From assembly GCF_963082655.1 (NCBI RefSeq), contig NC_081552.1, positions 127,567,494-127,631,493 of the forward strand: a stretch of DNA of 64,000 bases. The letters run 5' to 3'. This stretch comes from Stomoxys calcitrans. Its lineage: Eukaryota > Arthropoda > Insecta > Diptera > Muscidae. Both the position numbers and the translations under genes were made by a program. The first letter of the stretch is position 1; each line of letters starts with the position of its first letter. Under the pieces are notes generated by a model. That model did not search any database. It had not been told where the DNA came from and saw only the letters and a program-made list of their open reading frames with translations. Positions 32,550 through 44,474 of the stretch are shown here, piece by piece.

Positions 32550-33290
32550 CCAGAGTATGGTACTATTTTACACCTGTACTATTTTACACCTTTTTGTACC
32601 AAAACGTACGATTAAAAAAAATCATTCTGGGACTCATCATACATTTCCTAGTTGAACCTCCATGTCAAATTTCAGAGCTTTATCTCAATCCGTACAGAAA
32701 TTTCCCAATGTTACCCATTGTGATACTAAACGTACGTTGTCTCCAGTTTCGAGAACTATTTTACACTCCCACTTTTTCGAAACAACATCAATTAAACCAA
32801 ATTTCGGAGTTCTAGCTCTAACCAGTAGCTCTGTGGATTTTTGGATCTTTTTGGTATCAAAAATTTCAAGTGTCCAAAAACTCATTCACTCACGCAATTT
32901 AGGTTGCCATAGTGTGCCTTAGTTCCAAAATTTAGAGTTCTGGTTCAATTTATAAAGAATGTTCCACATAGTACCAATTGCGGCACTAAATGTACTATTT
33001 CTTTCACTTCCGGTACGATTTTGCTAAAATTTTGTTTCCAAACCCTTTTTTTACGACACGCTTTTTAATTTGAGCTCTAGCCCTTTCCGTTCTCGCCGGG
33101 CAAATATTCACTATTTTCGTTCTATTCGGTAACTTTTAGTACCTAAGCGTACGAATATCACCAAACGCCGACTTATCATGCGCCTCCGACCCTAGACCAA
33201 CATTCATGCCAAGTTTCATGACTCTAGCTTTAACCGTTTGGGCTGGACAGTGATCAGTCAGTCAATCACGCTTCTCGTTAATATATAAAA
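32550..33290 (+). repeat. Family C dispersed repeat, longest copy
   Basis: Imperfect tandem units alternate TACTATTTTACACCT/GTACCAAAACGTACG with AATTTCAGAGCTTTAGCTC-like blocks. The end reads TTCATGACTCTAGCTTTAACC ... CAGTGATCAGTCAGTCAATC then TTAATATATAAA. The last part resembles the 3' end style of several insect repeats. No coding potential. Confidence 0.55.
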
Positions 33291-33504
33291 GAAGATTACT
33301 TAAAAATCCACATAAAGTTTAAGTTTGACACACCTGGAAAACTCAGTTTTCTTTTAAAACTGAACATTAGTTACTGTTCATTATTACTTTTAATGGAAAA
33401 ATTTTTAAATGAAATTATTAACTTTTAATGGAAAATTGTTCCACCTAAAGGCAAGTTAACGTATTAACTTGCGTTAATAGTACAATATGATTTTTCTTTG
33501 TACA

Positions 33505-33940
33505 TCAAAGAGGCATATTGGACGATAATGACAATATGGGACGAATGAAAGGTATTCGGGAGTAGATTACGGATATGGTCAGGAAGGAGGTATAGGCTGT
33601 ACAATTTATTGATATTGGAAGGGGCGGCCCCTCCCCCGTTACCCCAAAAACACCACCCAAAATCAAAGTTGGACCGATTGGGACAATATGGATATCAAAT
33701 GAAAGGTATTGAAGGGTAGAATACGAATATGGTATTTAAAGGAACCCAGGTCCACTCCAACCCCAAAAGTTCCCCAAGCAAACATATTGGACTTACATAT
33801 CAATATGGGACTCAAATGAAAGGTATTCAAGAGAAGATTACGAATATGATATAAAAAATTATGTCTAAGTATTTGTGGTTCGCCCCACCACCAAAAGGCC
33901 GCACAATGGGAATTTTGCTCGATCATAGCTATATAAGCTT

Positions 33941-33949
<9 letters not shown>
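33505..33949 (-). repeat. Family A element fragment (copy 3)
   Basis: In this orientation the units read GACAATATGGGAC...AAATGAAAGGTATT...GAGTAGA and CCCCAAAA..CCCCC, the reverse complement of the unit in copy 1. It ends in the TA microsatellite. Confidence 0.72.

Positions 33950-34005
<56 letters not shown>
33950..34005. repeat. (TA)n microsatellite
   Basis: About 55 bases of nearly pure TA at the edge of a family A fragment. It creates a meaningless Tyr-Ile reading frame. Confidence 0.9.
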
Positions 34006-34007
<2 letters not shown>

Positions 34008-34732
34008 GTCCAATGACAAAACCCATTAGCACAACATGGAAGGCTTTTAATATTATTGTGTTACAACATCTGAGCTTGGTAACCTTTTCAATATGCACAA
34101 TCTATTTTAAAATTTAAAAGAATATACATATACATAAGCATGACGTTAAATTAATCTATAAGTAAAGAAAAACTAGAAGAAACCCCGAATAACATTTTAT
34201 GTACCAAGAATGAGAGGTACTGTCAGTAAAAAAAAAATATATTTGTCGCAAATTCTAGCAAGAACTTGTGGCAAAAAAACTTGCACTTTTATCGTAAACA
34301 AAATCCAACCTTTTTGCAGAAAAGAAGTTTATTTGGCGATTATTTCATTTATGTGAAAAGATTTTTTGTTTTTTTGCGTGTGTAAATAGAAAAGGTTACG
34401 TGTCATAAAACAACTGCATGCTGTGCACCAGCTGCTTTAGTATGCACCCTCTGAAACATATGTTGGGTAGGACAGCTTACAGCTGTTCTACTGGACCAAA
34501 TCAATCAATGTTGAATCGATTTCTAAGATCAGTGGAATGTTTGTGGTCGATTGAGGCAGAATTTTGCCGATTCTAAACAAGTTGAAAATTGAGTTTTGAG
34601 GCGCTAGATCGGTCATTTCGCCCATGGCGTGCAGTTTATTTTGAGAGGGTTATTAATGTACGAAACGTTTATCTTTGATCTTTTGGATAGTGCGGTTGTA
34701 CGACGGGTAGCAAAACGAGTGGCCTAAACCAC

Positions 34733-35024
34733 AGTAAAGGCCAAAACAGAATGAGCGCGTTGAGCTTTTGTTTTGAGCGTCCCTTTGCAAAAATGCAACT
34801 CTGCACACAAATTCCACAAAAGCAACGCAGAAAAGTTTAAAAATTTCAACTTTGGTTCTTGAAAGCTAGCTTCGCATCTGTGTTGCCACACGCGAAGTAA
34901 TTGGTCGTCAAAGTTAAAAATTTTTTAAATTTTGCGAGTGGATTTTTTTGTCATTTTTTTGCAGAGTTCTATTTTGAACGCGACGCTTCTCAACGTGCTC
35001 ATTCTGTTAAGACCTATAGGTTAA
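34733..35024. mobile_element. MITE-like element with ~26-bp terminal inverted repeats
   Basis: The left end AACAGAATGAGCGCGTTGAG (near 34744-34763) and the right end CTCAACGTGCTCATTCTGTT (34991-35010) differ at one position. Flanking AGGNC bases extend the similarity. Inner blocks GCAACTCTGCA/TGCAGAGTTC and AAAATTTCAACTTTG/CAAAGTTAAAAATTTT also mirror each other. It is non-coding. A clear target duplication was not found. Confidence 0.7.
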
Positions 35025-35044
35025 ATATAGCCTGATATTCACGG

Positions 35045-35601
35045 GAAAAGGTCAATTACACAAACAGCAATTTTTTACTGACCATCGCAAAATGGGGCTC
35101 AAATAGAGGTATTTGGGAGTAGAATACGAATTTGAAATCCAAATGTGGGACCATGTATTTAGGGCATCACCCCTTTCCCAAAACACCCCCAAAGGAAAAA
35201 AATGTTTCAACCATGCCAATATGTGGCTCAAATGAGAGGTATTTGAGATTAGATATCGAATTTGCGAGAAATCAATGGTATTTGCGAGAAGAGCACTACG
35301 TTGATATTTTTTCCGGGCCAAGTATCTCCCGTAAACACCACTAAATCAGACATCATGAGAATATCGGGCTGAAATAAAGTATTTGAAGAATGGAGAACAC
35401 CTTACATCCAAACTTAAATTCGTAGACCAATAAAGATCAAACGGAATTCAGATAAAGGCACTTATATTGTTAAACTCTTTGTCAAGTTAGCAAGGTATTT
35501 CACTAAAAGCTCTTTAATTGTCGAAAATAAATATTCCAAGGAAACTTTTGTTCCAAAGAAAGTAAAAGAAGGCGCAGCGGAACGGGCCCGGGTCAGCTTG
35601 T
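35045..35601 (-). repeat. Family A element (copy 4), with 5' end
   Basis: Reverse-oriented units with GGGGCTCAAATAGAGGTATTTGGGAGTAGA run up to the 5' terminal block, whose reverse complement reads AGCTGACCCGGGCCCGTTCC, then GCTGCGCCTTCTTTTACTTT. The number of units is reduced. Confidence 0.75.
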
Positions 35602-35639
35602 ATAGTATATGTGATCGAAGCACATTCAGAATCAATATA

Positions 35640-36130
35640 TGCCCCATAGGCCATAAATGCCGCAAACCGAACACAGACTGAGATCGGAGAATGTTTCGAT
35701 TCATTTTAGCCAAAAAAAAGAGATATGAGAACGCTTCTACGAGACATGTGCTTCGACGAATATTGTTTGACAATGACATTACAATATCCTCAAATAAGAA
35801 CTTTTTTATCACTAAGGATGGGATCACATACATATTTTCAAGTATGAAAGGAAAACTTTGGTCTGGCTTTGACAAAATACGAGACATAGTCTTAAAAATA
35901 TCCCAACAATTTAAAAAAACATCCCAACAATTTTAATTTATGAGTACTTAATTCTTTTCAATAATATAATCAGTAATGCGTTATTTCCAGAGGATTGGAA
36001 ATTACCTAAAATTGCAATATTACTCAAAAAGGGCAAGGACTTAACAAAGCTAGAAAATCCTAATATTGAAATTGCCTAATAAATATACATAAGTAAGATA
36101 TTTGAAATTTCTTTAAACAAACGGTCTATA
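35640..36130 (+). pseudogene. Non-LTR RT relic, fingers region
   Basis: After frame shifts the pieces read ...ILFNNIISNALFPEDWKLPKIAILLKKGKDLTKLENPN (35955-36065) and ISKIFEISLN (36090-36115). They match the RT segment preceding YRPISLL. The upstream frame at 35691-35936 (MFRFILAKKKRYEN...) appears to be its decayed N-terminal side. No palm domain remains. Confidence 0.65.
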
Positions 36131-36165
36131 ACAGGGAACAAAGAATGTCCCATTATTTTTATACC

Positions 36166-36820
36166 CTCCACCATAAGATGGGGGGTATACTAATTTCGTC
36201 ATTCTGTTTGTAACTACTCGAAATATTCGTCTGAAACCCCATAAAGTATATATATTCTTGATCGTCGTGACATTTTATGTCGATCTAGCCATGTCCGTCC
36301 GTCTGTCCGTCCGTCCGTCTGTCCGTCCGTCCGTCTGTCTGTCGAAAGCATGCTAACTTCCGAAGGAGTAATGCTAGCCGCTTGAAATTTTGCACAAATA
36401 CTTCTTATTAGTGTAGGTCAGTTGGTATTGTAAATGGGCCATATAGGTCCATGTTTTGATATAGCTGCCATATAAACCGATCTTGGGTCTTGACTTCTTG
36501 AGCCTCTAGAGGGCGCAATTCTTATTCGATTTGAATGAATTTTGGCAAAACGTGTTTTGTTATGATATCCAACAACTGTGCCAAGTATGGTTCAAATCGG
36601 TCCATAACCTCATATAGCTGCCATATAAACCGATCTTGGGTCTTGACTTCTTGAGCCTCTAGAGTGTGCAATTCTTGTCCGATTGGAATGAAATTTCGCA
36701 CGATGTGTTTTGTTATAATATCCAACAACTGTGCGAAGTATGGTTCAAATCGGTTCATAACCTGATATAGCTGCCATATAAACCGATCTTGGGTCTTGAC
36801 TTCTAGAGCCTCTAGAGTGA
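36166..36820 (-). mobile_element. DINE-1-like element, subfamily 1, truncated
   Basis: It has TTTTTATACCCTCCACCATA, ATGGGGGGTATAC, AAGTATATATATTCTTGATCG and a GTCY tract (36294-36345: GTCCGTCC/GTCTGTC). Two and a half satellite units of about 150 bp follow. The palindrome end is missing; similarity stops near 36820. Confidence 0.85.
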
Positions 36821-38711
36821 ATGGCGATGATGGTGGTCTTTGTTTTTGTGGTGTTTCCAAATGTCAATTATATGGAAGAAAATCGAATGCCTTTGATGTT
36901 CCGATATGTGAAAAAGCTTTTATCATCATGCCCTTTCCTATTTGTTGTTGCTGTTGGTACTTCACCTTAAACGGCAAAACATGTGTTCGTTCGTCTATGT
37001 CAGTGTAACCATCGGTTTGTAGTTGGTGGGAATTCCAAAGATTTATGGCATTCGCACTCACCTACCTACATTTTTGGAGTGATGGGCTTTCCTGCGCTTG
37101 GCTTGTTTGTAGTATATCTGTCTTCTCTTTCTCTTAACTGTGGCATCTTTTGACACAAACATAAAAAAATATTTGTGTTTGTTTGTTAGCTTATGTAAAG
37201 AAATCGAATGTATCGACGACGGGCACACTATGCTCCATGGATGTATGCGTGCATATGTTTTTATAGTGTGGTGGATTCATGTAAACTCTTTTGTCGTTGG
37301 ATTATTGTTGGTTTGGCTGGTGTCGCCGCTTTATAAAGCAATCAACAAAGCAAATATTTGTTCAGCCCACGCGATGTTCAATGAAGACAACAACTCTGAA
37401 TCCGGCAACAAACAAGCTAGCGCTCGCATCCACTGGCATGAGCAACATTAAGATGATGCTTTAGTCAATTTATGCTGTTTCGTCGTGTTCGCGCGGCCCA
37501 AAGCGCTTAATGTAAAATTTGCGCAATGTCATAAAACAAACTAAGAGCCATCGATGTTGCTGTCATCGCCGTCATTCGAAGTGTTGTAGTCGTCATGTCA
37601 TCATTGCCGTTCGCATTGTAACCGCAGCAAAAACTACTTCTCTCGTTGTTGTGCAATTACACCCATTCGCAACACAGGCGAGCATGTGAACAATATTTTT
37701 CTCCTCCCCCCAATTTCATTGCTCACCTCTGCGTATCATCAACAACATGTGATTCATGGCTTACAATTGATCTTTAGTGAGCTGAAGCCGGGCTGACTGG
37801 ATGAAGCTAAATGCCATCATCGTTATTTGGAATGCAGCAGCTGCGTCTGCATAGAGTCAGGCGTCCGTCCAGATAACAGAATATAATCGAGCTAAAGCAC
37901 ACTGTGTTGCTCCGCATGGTACAGCGGAGTTAACGTTAATTTTTTTGCTTCTGACGTTCAGTATACATATATATATGTAGGTATTTCGCTATCTTCTTTA
38001 AATACCAAACGACATTGTTCAGGATGAACTGTCGTGCTATTATGCAAACTAACGACATACTTATTACCAGGTACATCACCACTGAAGCTCTTACTGCCTG
38101 GGTTGCATTTTTACTGTTTGCTTTGCCAAAGCCACTAACAGTTGTTCGTAGCCTTAGTGCTATTGGTAGTCGCATAGCTATTTCGAAACGAAGCAGTCAA
38201 GCGATCTCTAGATGATACTTTCATTTTCCCATCAGGCTGAAAAGTTTGCACAAAGACCAACTTCATCGGGGTCACAGTATAAAATATGTTCACAGTAGCT
38301 CAAACATAAACCAATAGACAGAATAAAATTTTTTTGATGAAATATGACCACAATCTATATTCTGGGTCGAGTTTACCGTAAAAGAAATTTCTATTTTGGG
38401 AAAGCGGTTTACCATTATTGTCACTACATTTGTACATTTAGAGCAATAAGTTTGCTGATATCAGCAAACACTGTCTGCTGATTTAAAATTATGCAATTTT
38501 AACTATTGAGGGAAACCTTCTCAAATTTGTGAACTCTAAAACAATAATAAGAGCATTTCCTATTTTTCTATTTTAATATGAACTTAGTCACTTCAGGGGT
38601 AAATTTTCTATTCAATAGCATAAATATGATTTAAGTAGATATTTTGTCTGCTGTTATTTAAAATTGATAAACAATGTTCAATTTATAGTAAATTATAACA
38701 AAATGTTCTCT
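36821..38711. other. Repeat-poor island, no gene recognised
   Basis: The sequence is less AT-rich than the surroundings, with CATCG/GTTG-rich stretches (37540-37720) and no recognised repeat family. The frames at 37140-37451 (a possible membrane segment, VVGLLLVWLV) and 38015-38215 have no domain I know. It could hold exons or regulatory DNA of an unseen gene. Confidence 0.4.
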
Positions 38712-39030
38712 ATATAAAGGGTGATGACATCTTCAGTTTGGTCTATAATTTAACCATGAATCGTCTTACAAATGAACAACGCTTGCAAATTATTAAATTT
38801 TATTATCAAAATACGTGCTCTGCTAAAAAAAAGTTCATCGCGCGCTTCTTCCATTTTACGACGAAGCCCATATTTGGCTTAATGGGTACGTAAATAAGCA
38901 GACTTGTCGATGTTGGAGTTTGGAGCGGTTTATGGGCTGGTAGCATCATTGGACCGTACTTATTTACAGATGATGCATCGTGAGATGATATCCAATTTTT
39001 TTGTTGTCCAAAATGGGCAAATTTGCATTT
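38712..39030 (+). pseudogene. Tc1/mariner-superfamily transposase relic (copy 3), internally deleted
   Basis: It starts with the terminal motif ATAAAGGGTGAT after TA. Then MNRLTNEQRLQIIKFYYQNTCSAKKK (38757 on), ARFFHF, a jump to GTYVNKQTCRCW-like and GLWAGSIIGPYLF (38930-38965), and SNFF. The middle, including the first catalytic Asp, is deleted. Confidence 0.8.
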
Positions 39031-39479
39031 GCATCAAATTAAAAAATAAGATGTAATACTAAAGAATTTTGGCTACAATGATTCTTTTGAAATACCAGAT
39101 AATGTTGCTGTTATAACAAAAAATTGTTACTATTCCATTTAAGGCGGTCTACCTGTTGTTTCAGGGAATATTTTTGCAGTTTCTACTGACAAATTTCATG
39201 AGTGTAAGCCTTATTACACAGTGACTAAACATCAAGTTGAATCGTAATCGATGAACAGTAGAAGAAATAAAGGAAATAATCGATGCTTGATTATGAATTC
39301 ACAGCCAATACTCGAGTAAAAAGTCTAATATAATGGGGTATGGTATGTCATTTCACCTATGAACATCCGGACGATTCAACGATAGAAAATTTATCTCATG
39401 TGAATGGTCTTAGGGAGAACATTAGAAATCGGGTATAAATTAAAACAAAAATATTCCAGTAGGGTATACAGGCCGAACG

Positions 39480-39835
39480 CGATATAAAATATTAATGAAA
39501 GTTTTTTGACAGTACAGTACGAATCTCATATTAATTTTACCAACCCAGAATCTGCAAGGCCACCCCACACCTAATCACTCTTTAATTGACCAATCGCCAC
39601 AAAATGGCACTCGAATAAAAACTTTTTAACACCAGATTACAAACCTCATATTGATATTGTTTGGAATCACAAGTCTGGGGGACAGATCCCCTGTCGGCCG
39701 ATTGGTAGTATTTGTTTCTCACTTAAAAAGTCTATGGCAGTAGAGTTCGAATCCGATATTCAAATTTAGGACAAGTGTCTGTGACCTGGGGCCACCGTTC
39801 AGAAATTTGCATGTCCACTCCAGGCGTATCAGCGT
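39480..39835 (-). repeat. Family A element, strongly decayed (copy 5)
   Basis: It keeps CACAAAATGGCACTCGAATAAAAA, ACCAGATTACAAACCTCATATTG, a CCCC-rich block and TTCGAATCCGATATTC, all diverged reverse units. Borders approximate. Confidence 0.45.
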
Positions 39836-40799
39836 GAACGTAACATACATTATGTTATCATTTAGTAATTTGTTTTTTTTTTCTCCAAAGTGCTTTTTTT
39901 TTCTCCAAAGAGCTTATTTTATCCATTTTAATTAGGTAATCAGTCGTGTAAACTTCATTATTAGGTGGTGTCGCTTTGCGGTGAGCCGTTGGGACTTAGC
40001 AATAAAAAGAAGTTTTGTTATCATTGAGCTTTAACATGTATCGAACCGCAAGCATTGATATGGGAGAAGTATACCCGCTGTTTTGTAATGAAATATTCAT
40101 GGATATATTTACAATATAATTGCATTTGTCTGTGAGTCACCCACCTTAAAAAAGCAGACATATAGGCCGTTCAAGAAAAATAGAACTTCATTGAAAGTCT
40201 TTAGTAGTAGTATACGATTTTTTGTCATTAAAAGGAAAGCGCTGATGCTCTTAGAAAGTGATGCATCCCCTGAAGCTTTGTGATATGCTTTTGAACGCAA
40301 AAAACAAATACGCAAATCAATTAAATCATTAGTATATAAAGCTCCCTAGCACAGTTAATTCAAAATTTTGTTTTTTTAGATTTAAATAGTGACCAATAAG
40401 CCATTTTAAAAACAATTTTTTATATAAAAGCGGAAATTTAATTTTTAGAGAGCGTCCTTTATAAAGGACCATATGACAGGAATGCTCCTTATACATGTCA
40501 ACCTGCTTCATTTCCACATAATTTGAAAACGCATACTGTTAGGATTCGTCTCCACCAGAAGTAAAAGTGAAAATGTTTGTCCCACTTACGTGCCATTAAC
40601 TTTAAGTCAGTTTTCCTGCCTTTTTTTCAATTATTGTTTCCATTTTTTAGTAATCAAGAACTTTTAAATCGAAACTTGTTCAAAATTTTAGAACAACTAT
40701 GAATTGTGATATGTTCCAACTACTTTTCTACTCGTATATGATTCTTCAATAATTTCCATATATCTTGCACCTTGAGATAGTGTCTGAGGCCAAACAGGG

Positions 40800-41045
40800 T
40801 TTCATATGAAAAGTGTTTTTGAATACAATATCAAACATCACGAACATGCCGATTGATCTGTGGCGACGCCCATCCCTCAAAATGCCCCAAAAAGGTAAAC
40901 ATACTACTTCATCTAAATTACTGCCTGGGCTGGTCTTGCTGAAGTTCAAAGCTATATTTACATACATAGATTTTAGCACTCAACCCAACCAATTTAGGGG
41001 ACTAGCCTCATATAATAGGCTACCTAATTTTCAAATAACAAAGAA
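40800..41045 (+). repeat. Family A-like fragment
   Basis: GAATACAATATCAAACATCACGAAC, CGCCCATCCCTCAAAATGCCCCAAAAAGG and GGCTACC resemble diverged family A units. Low certainty. Confidence 0.35.
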
Positions 41046-41052
41046 TATTTAG

Positions 41053-41950
41053 TATACCTCCACCATAGGATGGGGGGTATACTAATTTCGTCATTCTGTT
41101 TGTAACTACTCGAAATATTCGTCTGAGGCCCCATAAAGTATATATATTCTTGATCGTCGCGACATTTTATGTCGATCTAGTCATGTCCGTCCGTCGGTCC
41201 GTCTGTCGAAAGCACGCTTACTTACGAAGGAGTAAAGCTAGCCGCTTGAAATTTGGCACAAATTCTTCTTATTAGTGTAGGTCGGTTGGTATTGTAAATG
41301 GGCCATATCGCTCCATGTTTTGATATCCGATAACCGATCTTGGGTCTTGACTTCTTGAGCCTCTAGAGTGCGCAATTCTTATCCAATTGTATGAAATTTT
41401 GCACGACGTGTTTCGCTATGACTTCCAACAACTGTGCCAAGTATGGCTCAAATCGGTCTATAACCTGATATAGCAGTCATATTAACTTATCTTGGGTCCT
41501 GGCTTCTTGAGCCTCTAGAGGGCGCAATTCTTATCCGATGTGAATGAATTTTGGCACGAAGTATTTTGTAATGATATCCAACATTTGTGTTCAAATCGGT
41601 TCATAACCTGATATAGCTGTCATATAAACAGATTTGGTGACTTGACTTCTTGAGCTTCTAGAGGGCGCAATTCCTATCCGATTTGGCTGAAATTTGGCAT
41701 GACGTGTTTTATTCTTACTTTCAACAACTGTGTCAAATAAGGTTTCAATCGGCTCATAACCTGATATAGCTGCCATATAAACCGATCTGGGATCTTGACT
41801 TCTTGAGCCTCTAGAGGTCGCAATTATTATCCGATTTGCCTGAAATTTTGTACGACTGATCCTCTCTTGACCATCAACATATGGTCTGAATCGGTCTATA
41901 GCCCGATACAGCTCCCATATAAATCGATCTAGACTACAAATTTTCAGCGT
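41053..41950 (-). mobile_element. DINE-1-like element, subfamily 1, multi-unit
   Basis: TATACCTCCACCATAGGATGG is followed by the conserved AAGTATATATATTCTTGATCG, a short GTCY tract (41188-41212) and five satellite units with GATATAGCTGCCATATAAACCGATC and AGAGGGCGCAATTCTTATCCGA. The palindrome end is missing. The reading frame at 41591-42037 on the minus strand is made by the repeat units. Confidence 0.85.
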
Positions 41951-44474
41951 ATTGCGAAAATGTACAACTGTTTTAACTGAGCAAACATTTTCAATTTTTC
42001 CGAATTTCTGAGAATAGATGGCAGCCACTGTGCTCACAATTGCTAAGTACCAGAGTGTAGTATGTACAATTCATTGCACAAGGTAACCAAACAACAGCCA
42101 GCAAGAAACTTCCAGCAGCATTGTTATACTAGACCCAGTCTATGGATAATTTCGCAGTTTGTTTTGTTCATATCTCATCCAATACTGGCATCAGTAGTAC
42201 ACGGTGATGCAATGAAGTGAAGCGAGAATGTCGGTACTCTGGTTAATGTGATTGCGATGGTGAAGGCAGAAGAGCAGCTGCTATTGGTTGGTGCAATGTT
42301 AGTGCCTCAGAGTTTGTTGTTCAGTACAAAGTTTAATATTCGCTTAAATTTAAATGACTGTCGACGAAACTGTTGGTTTGCTTCGATATGGAATGAGTGT
42401 GAGGCACATCTTGCTTGGTCGGAAAGTGGGTTAAATCGTTTTAATTTGGAAAAGTAAATCTAACATGAAGATGCGACTCCTCTCAAACAACGAAGTTCAC
42501 TGTGAGAAAGAATAGCAACATGGACACGAACAAGCAGAGACAGCCACCAACACCAAAATGGCAACAAATTTACCTCACTTGGTAGTAAGGTAAATGTGCA
42601 CAACACCATGGCATATGGGGTCGGCCAGAAAACGCTGTACTTGCTTGTTTGTCGTTTTTCTTTTTATTTTGACAAAGAAGAACAAAGGGGAGATCTGAAG
42701 TGTAATGTTGTAAATGCTAAACGGTGAATGTTTATAATGCTTAAGCTGTGGAAGCAGACGACGACTGAGCACCATAGTCGTCGTCTTCAATCCGGGCAAC
42801 CATATATTCACCTTTATCCTCCAAATTGGAATACCAGCACAGTTAACATGGCAAACACTGTTTGCAGGCAGCAGTATAGTATCCCTCACACTCTATACCT
42901 CACTCACTCTCTGACGGATCGTAGTACATTTATACAGGAATAGCAATGAAAACAACAACTGAACTTACCCCCAAAATGTATTTTGTTTATGTGTTTGTTG
43001 ATGATGGCAAATAATCCGTTTAAATTGTAATGTAATCCACACAATGTTGGGCTTTTCAATTTGCCTCTTTCGCATTCGTGCGTTTTTTTTTTTTGATTCA
43101 TTCACTTGGGGCATACGGCAGCACTTTATTCCCGGGTTGTTGTCTCACTATTGTAAAATTCAATTCACTCTCGACACAAAGTTTTTATCAAAAATATATT
43201 TTCTCTATGACACCACTAATCTACTATGTCGAGGTATTCGATGAGGAAAACGCTCTTGTAAAATATTTATTTTTCTATAATTTTTCACATAACAAACAAT
43301 TATTCCACTAGTTCTATCTTTTTTAACAATAATTTGTCGCGTAAGGATATACTTCTCTTTGTGGAGTAAATGTAATTATTTTTTTCACAATATGTGCATA
43401 AAAACAATATATATATATATATGTGTGGTGTAGTTGTATTTGATGAGTAGTTGAACGTAAAGGCTAAAGTTACTTCTTCGGAGAAAACAAAAATAACGTA
43501 TGTAAACTCCACAACACACGCGCTTTTTGATGCTGGCAACTGCACAACACGGAATCCACGAAATGACTGAACTGCTATGACTGAACTGCTATTCAACACT
43601 CTCATCAGGTTGTTTCATACCAAGCGTTCCGCCAAATTCTCTTCTGCTTGTACGTTTTCGCTCTCAGCTCATATTTCTCTTGCTCAATGTGTCTGCCTCT
43701 TTCAGCATTACTCTCCCATGTCTACTCTCCGTGTGCGCTATCACACCACCCATGGCATTGGAACATTATGGCGGCATTTACAATCGCATCGCATCACATC
43801 GCTGTTAATTCTACATGACTTTAACCAGCCGCACATCATTCGAAGCGACGGACCCAGCCGGTAGTGGCAATCAAGTAAAATGGAGACATCGTGGTGATGG
43901 GGCCATTCATTGTTCACTTACTTACTGCCGCTCATCGCACACAAAAGCGTACCCATACTTGCTTAACCACATGCCTACATTGGAAGGGAAGATATATGAA
44001 ACCTGTATGTTTGTGTGCGATGTGTTTTTCCACCTTGTGCGCCTTTCCCATAATATCACTTCAAAAATGACTCTGAAGAAGAGCTCAAAAGGAATTGCAG
44101 TGAATTGGAACTTTAGTTGTGATGCAATTTAATTTTTCATCTGTACACTTGTTTACAACACTTGAGTATGTGGTATGCCGGGTTGGCCCTGCGTATGTCC
44201 ACTCAGACGGTCGTGGGCGATGTAGATAGGAATGTATGTATGTAAGCAAATACTTTTGTAAGAGTGTATGAAAATTAATATAATTTTCTTAAAATCATAG
44301 ATGCACCCAGAAAAATACAATATTACGGACAAAAACTATCCATTCATTTAAGCTTTTACTTGCATGTACATACATACGTATATGTTGAAGATGACACCTA
44401 AATCACTATTAAATACGTTAAATCTACTTCAATAAAAAAGGGCTAGATAGCTAAGTTTTCGATTTTATTTAACA
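41951..44474. other. Repeat-poor island, no gene recognised
   Basis: It has mixed composition with (TG/CA) stretches, a (TA) run near 43409-43425, and a short hairpin at 42752-42787 (GACGACGACT/AGTCGTCGTC). The frames at 42248-42457, 43577-43864 and 43815-44132 have no known domain. It may carry regulatory or intronic DNA of a flanking gene. Confidence 0.4.

Noticed and set aside
33663..34019. 118-codon frame with Tyr-Ile repeats
   Set aside because: It spans a (TA)n microsatellite and a family A fragment.
37140..37451. Small membrane protein gene
   Set aside because: One hydrophobic stretch only, no homologue recognised, no splice or promoter support. Kept as part of an unassigned island.
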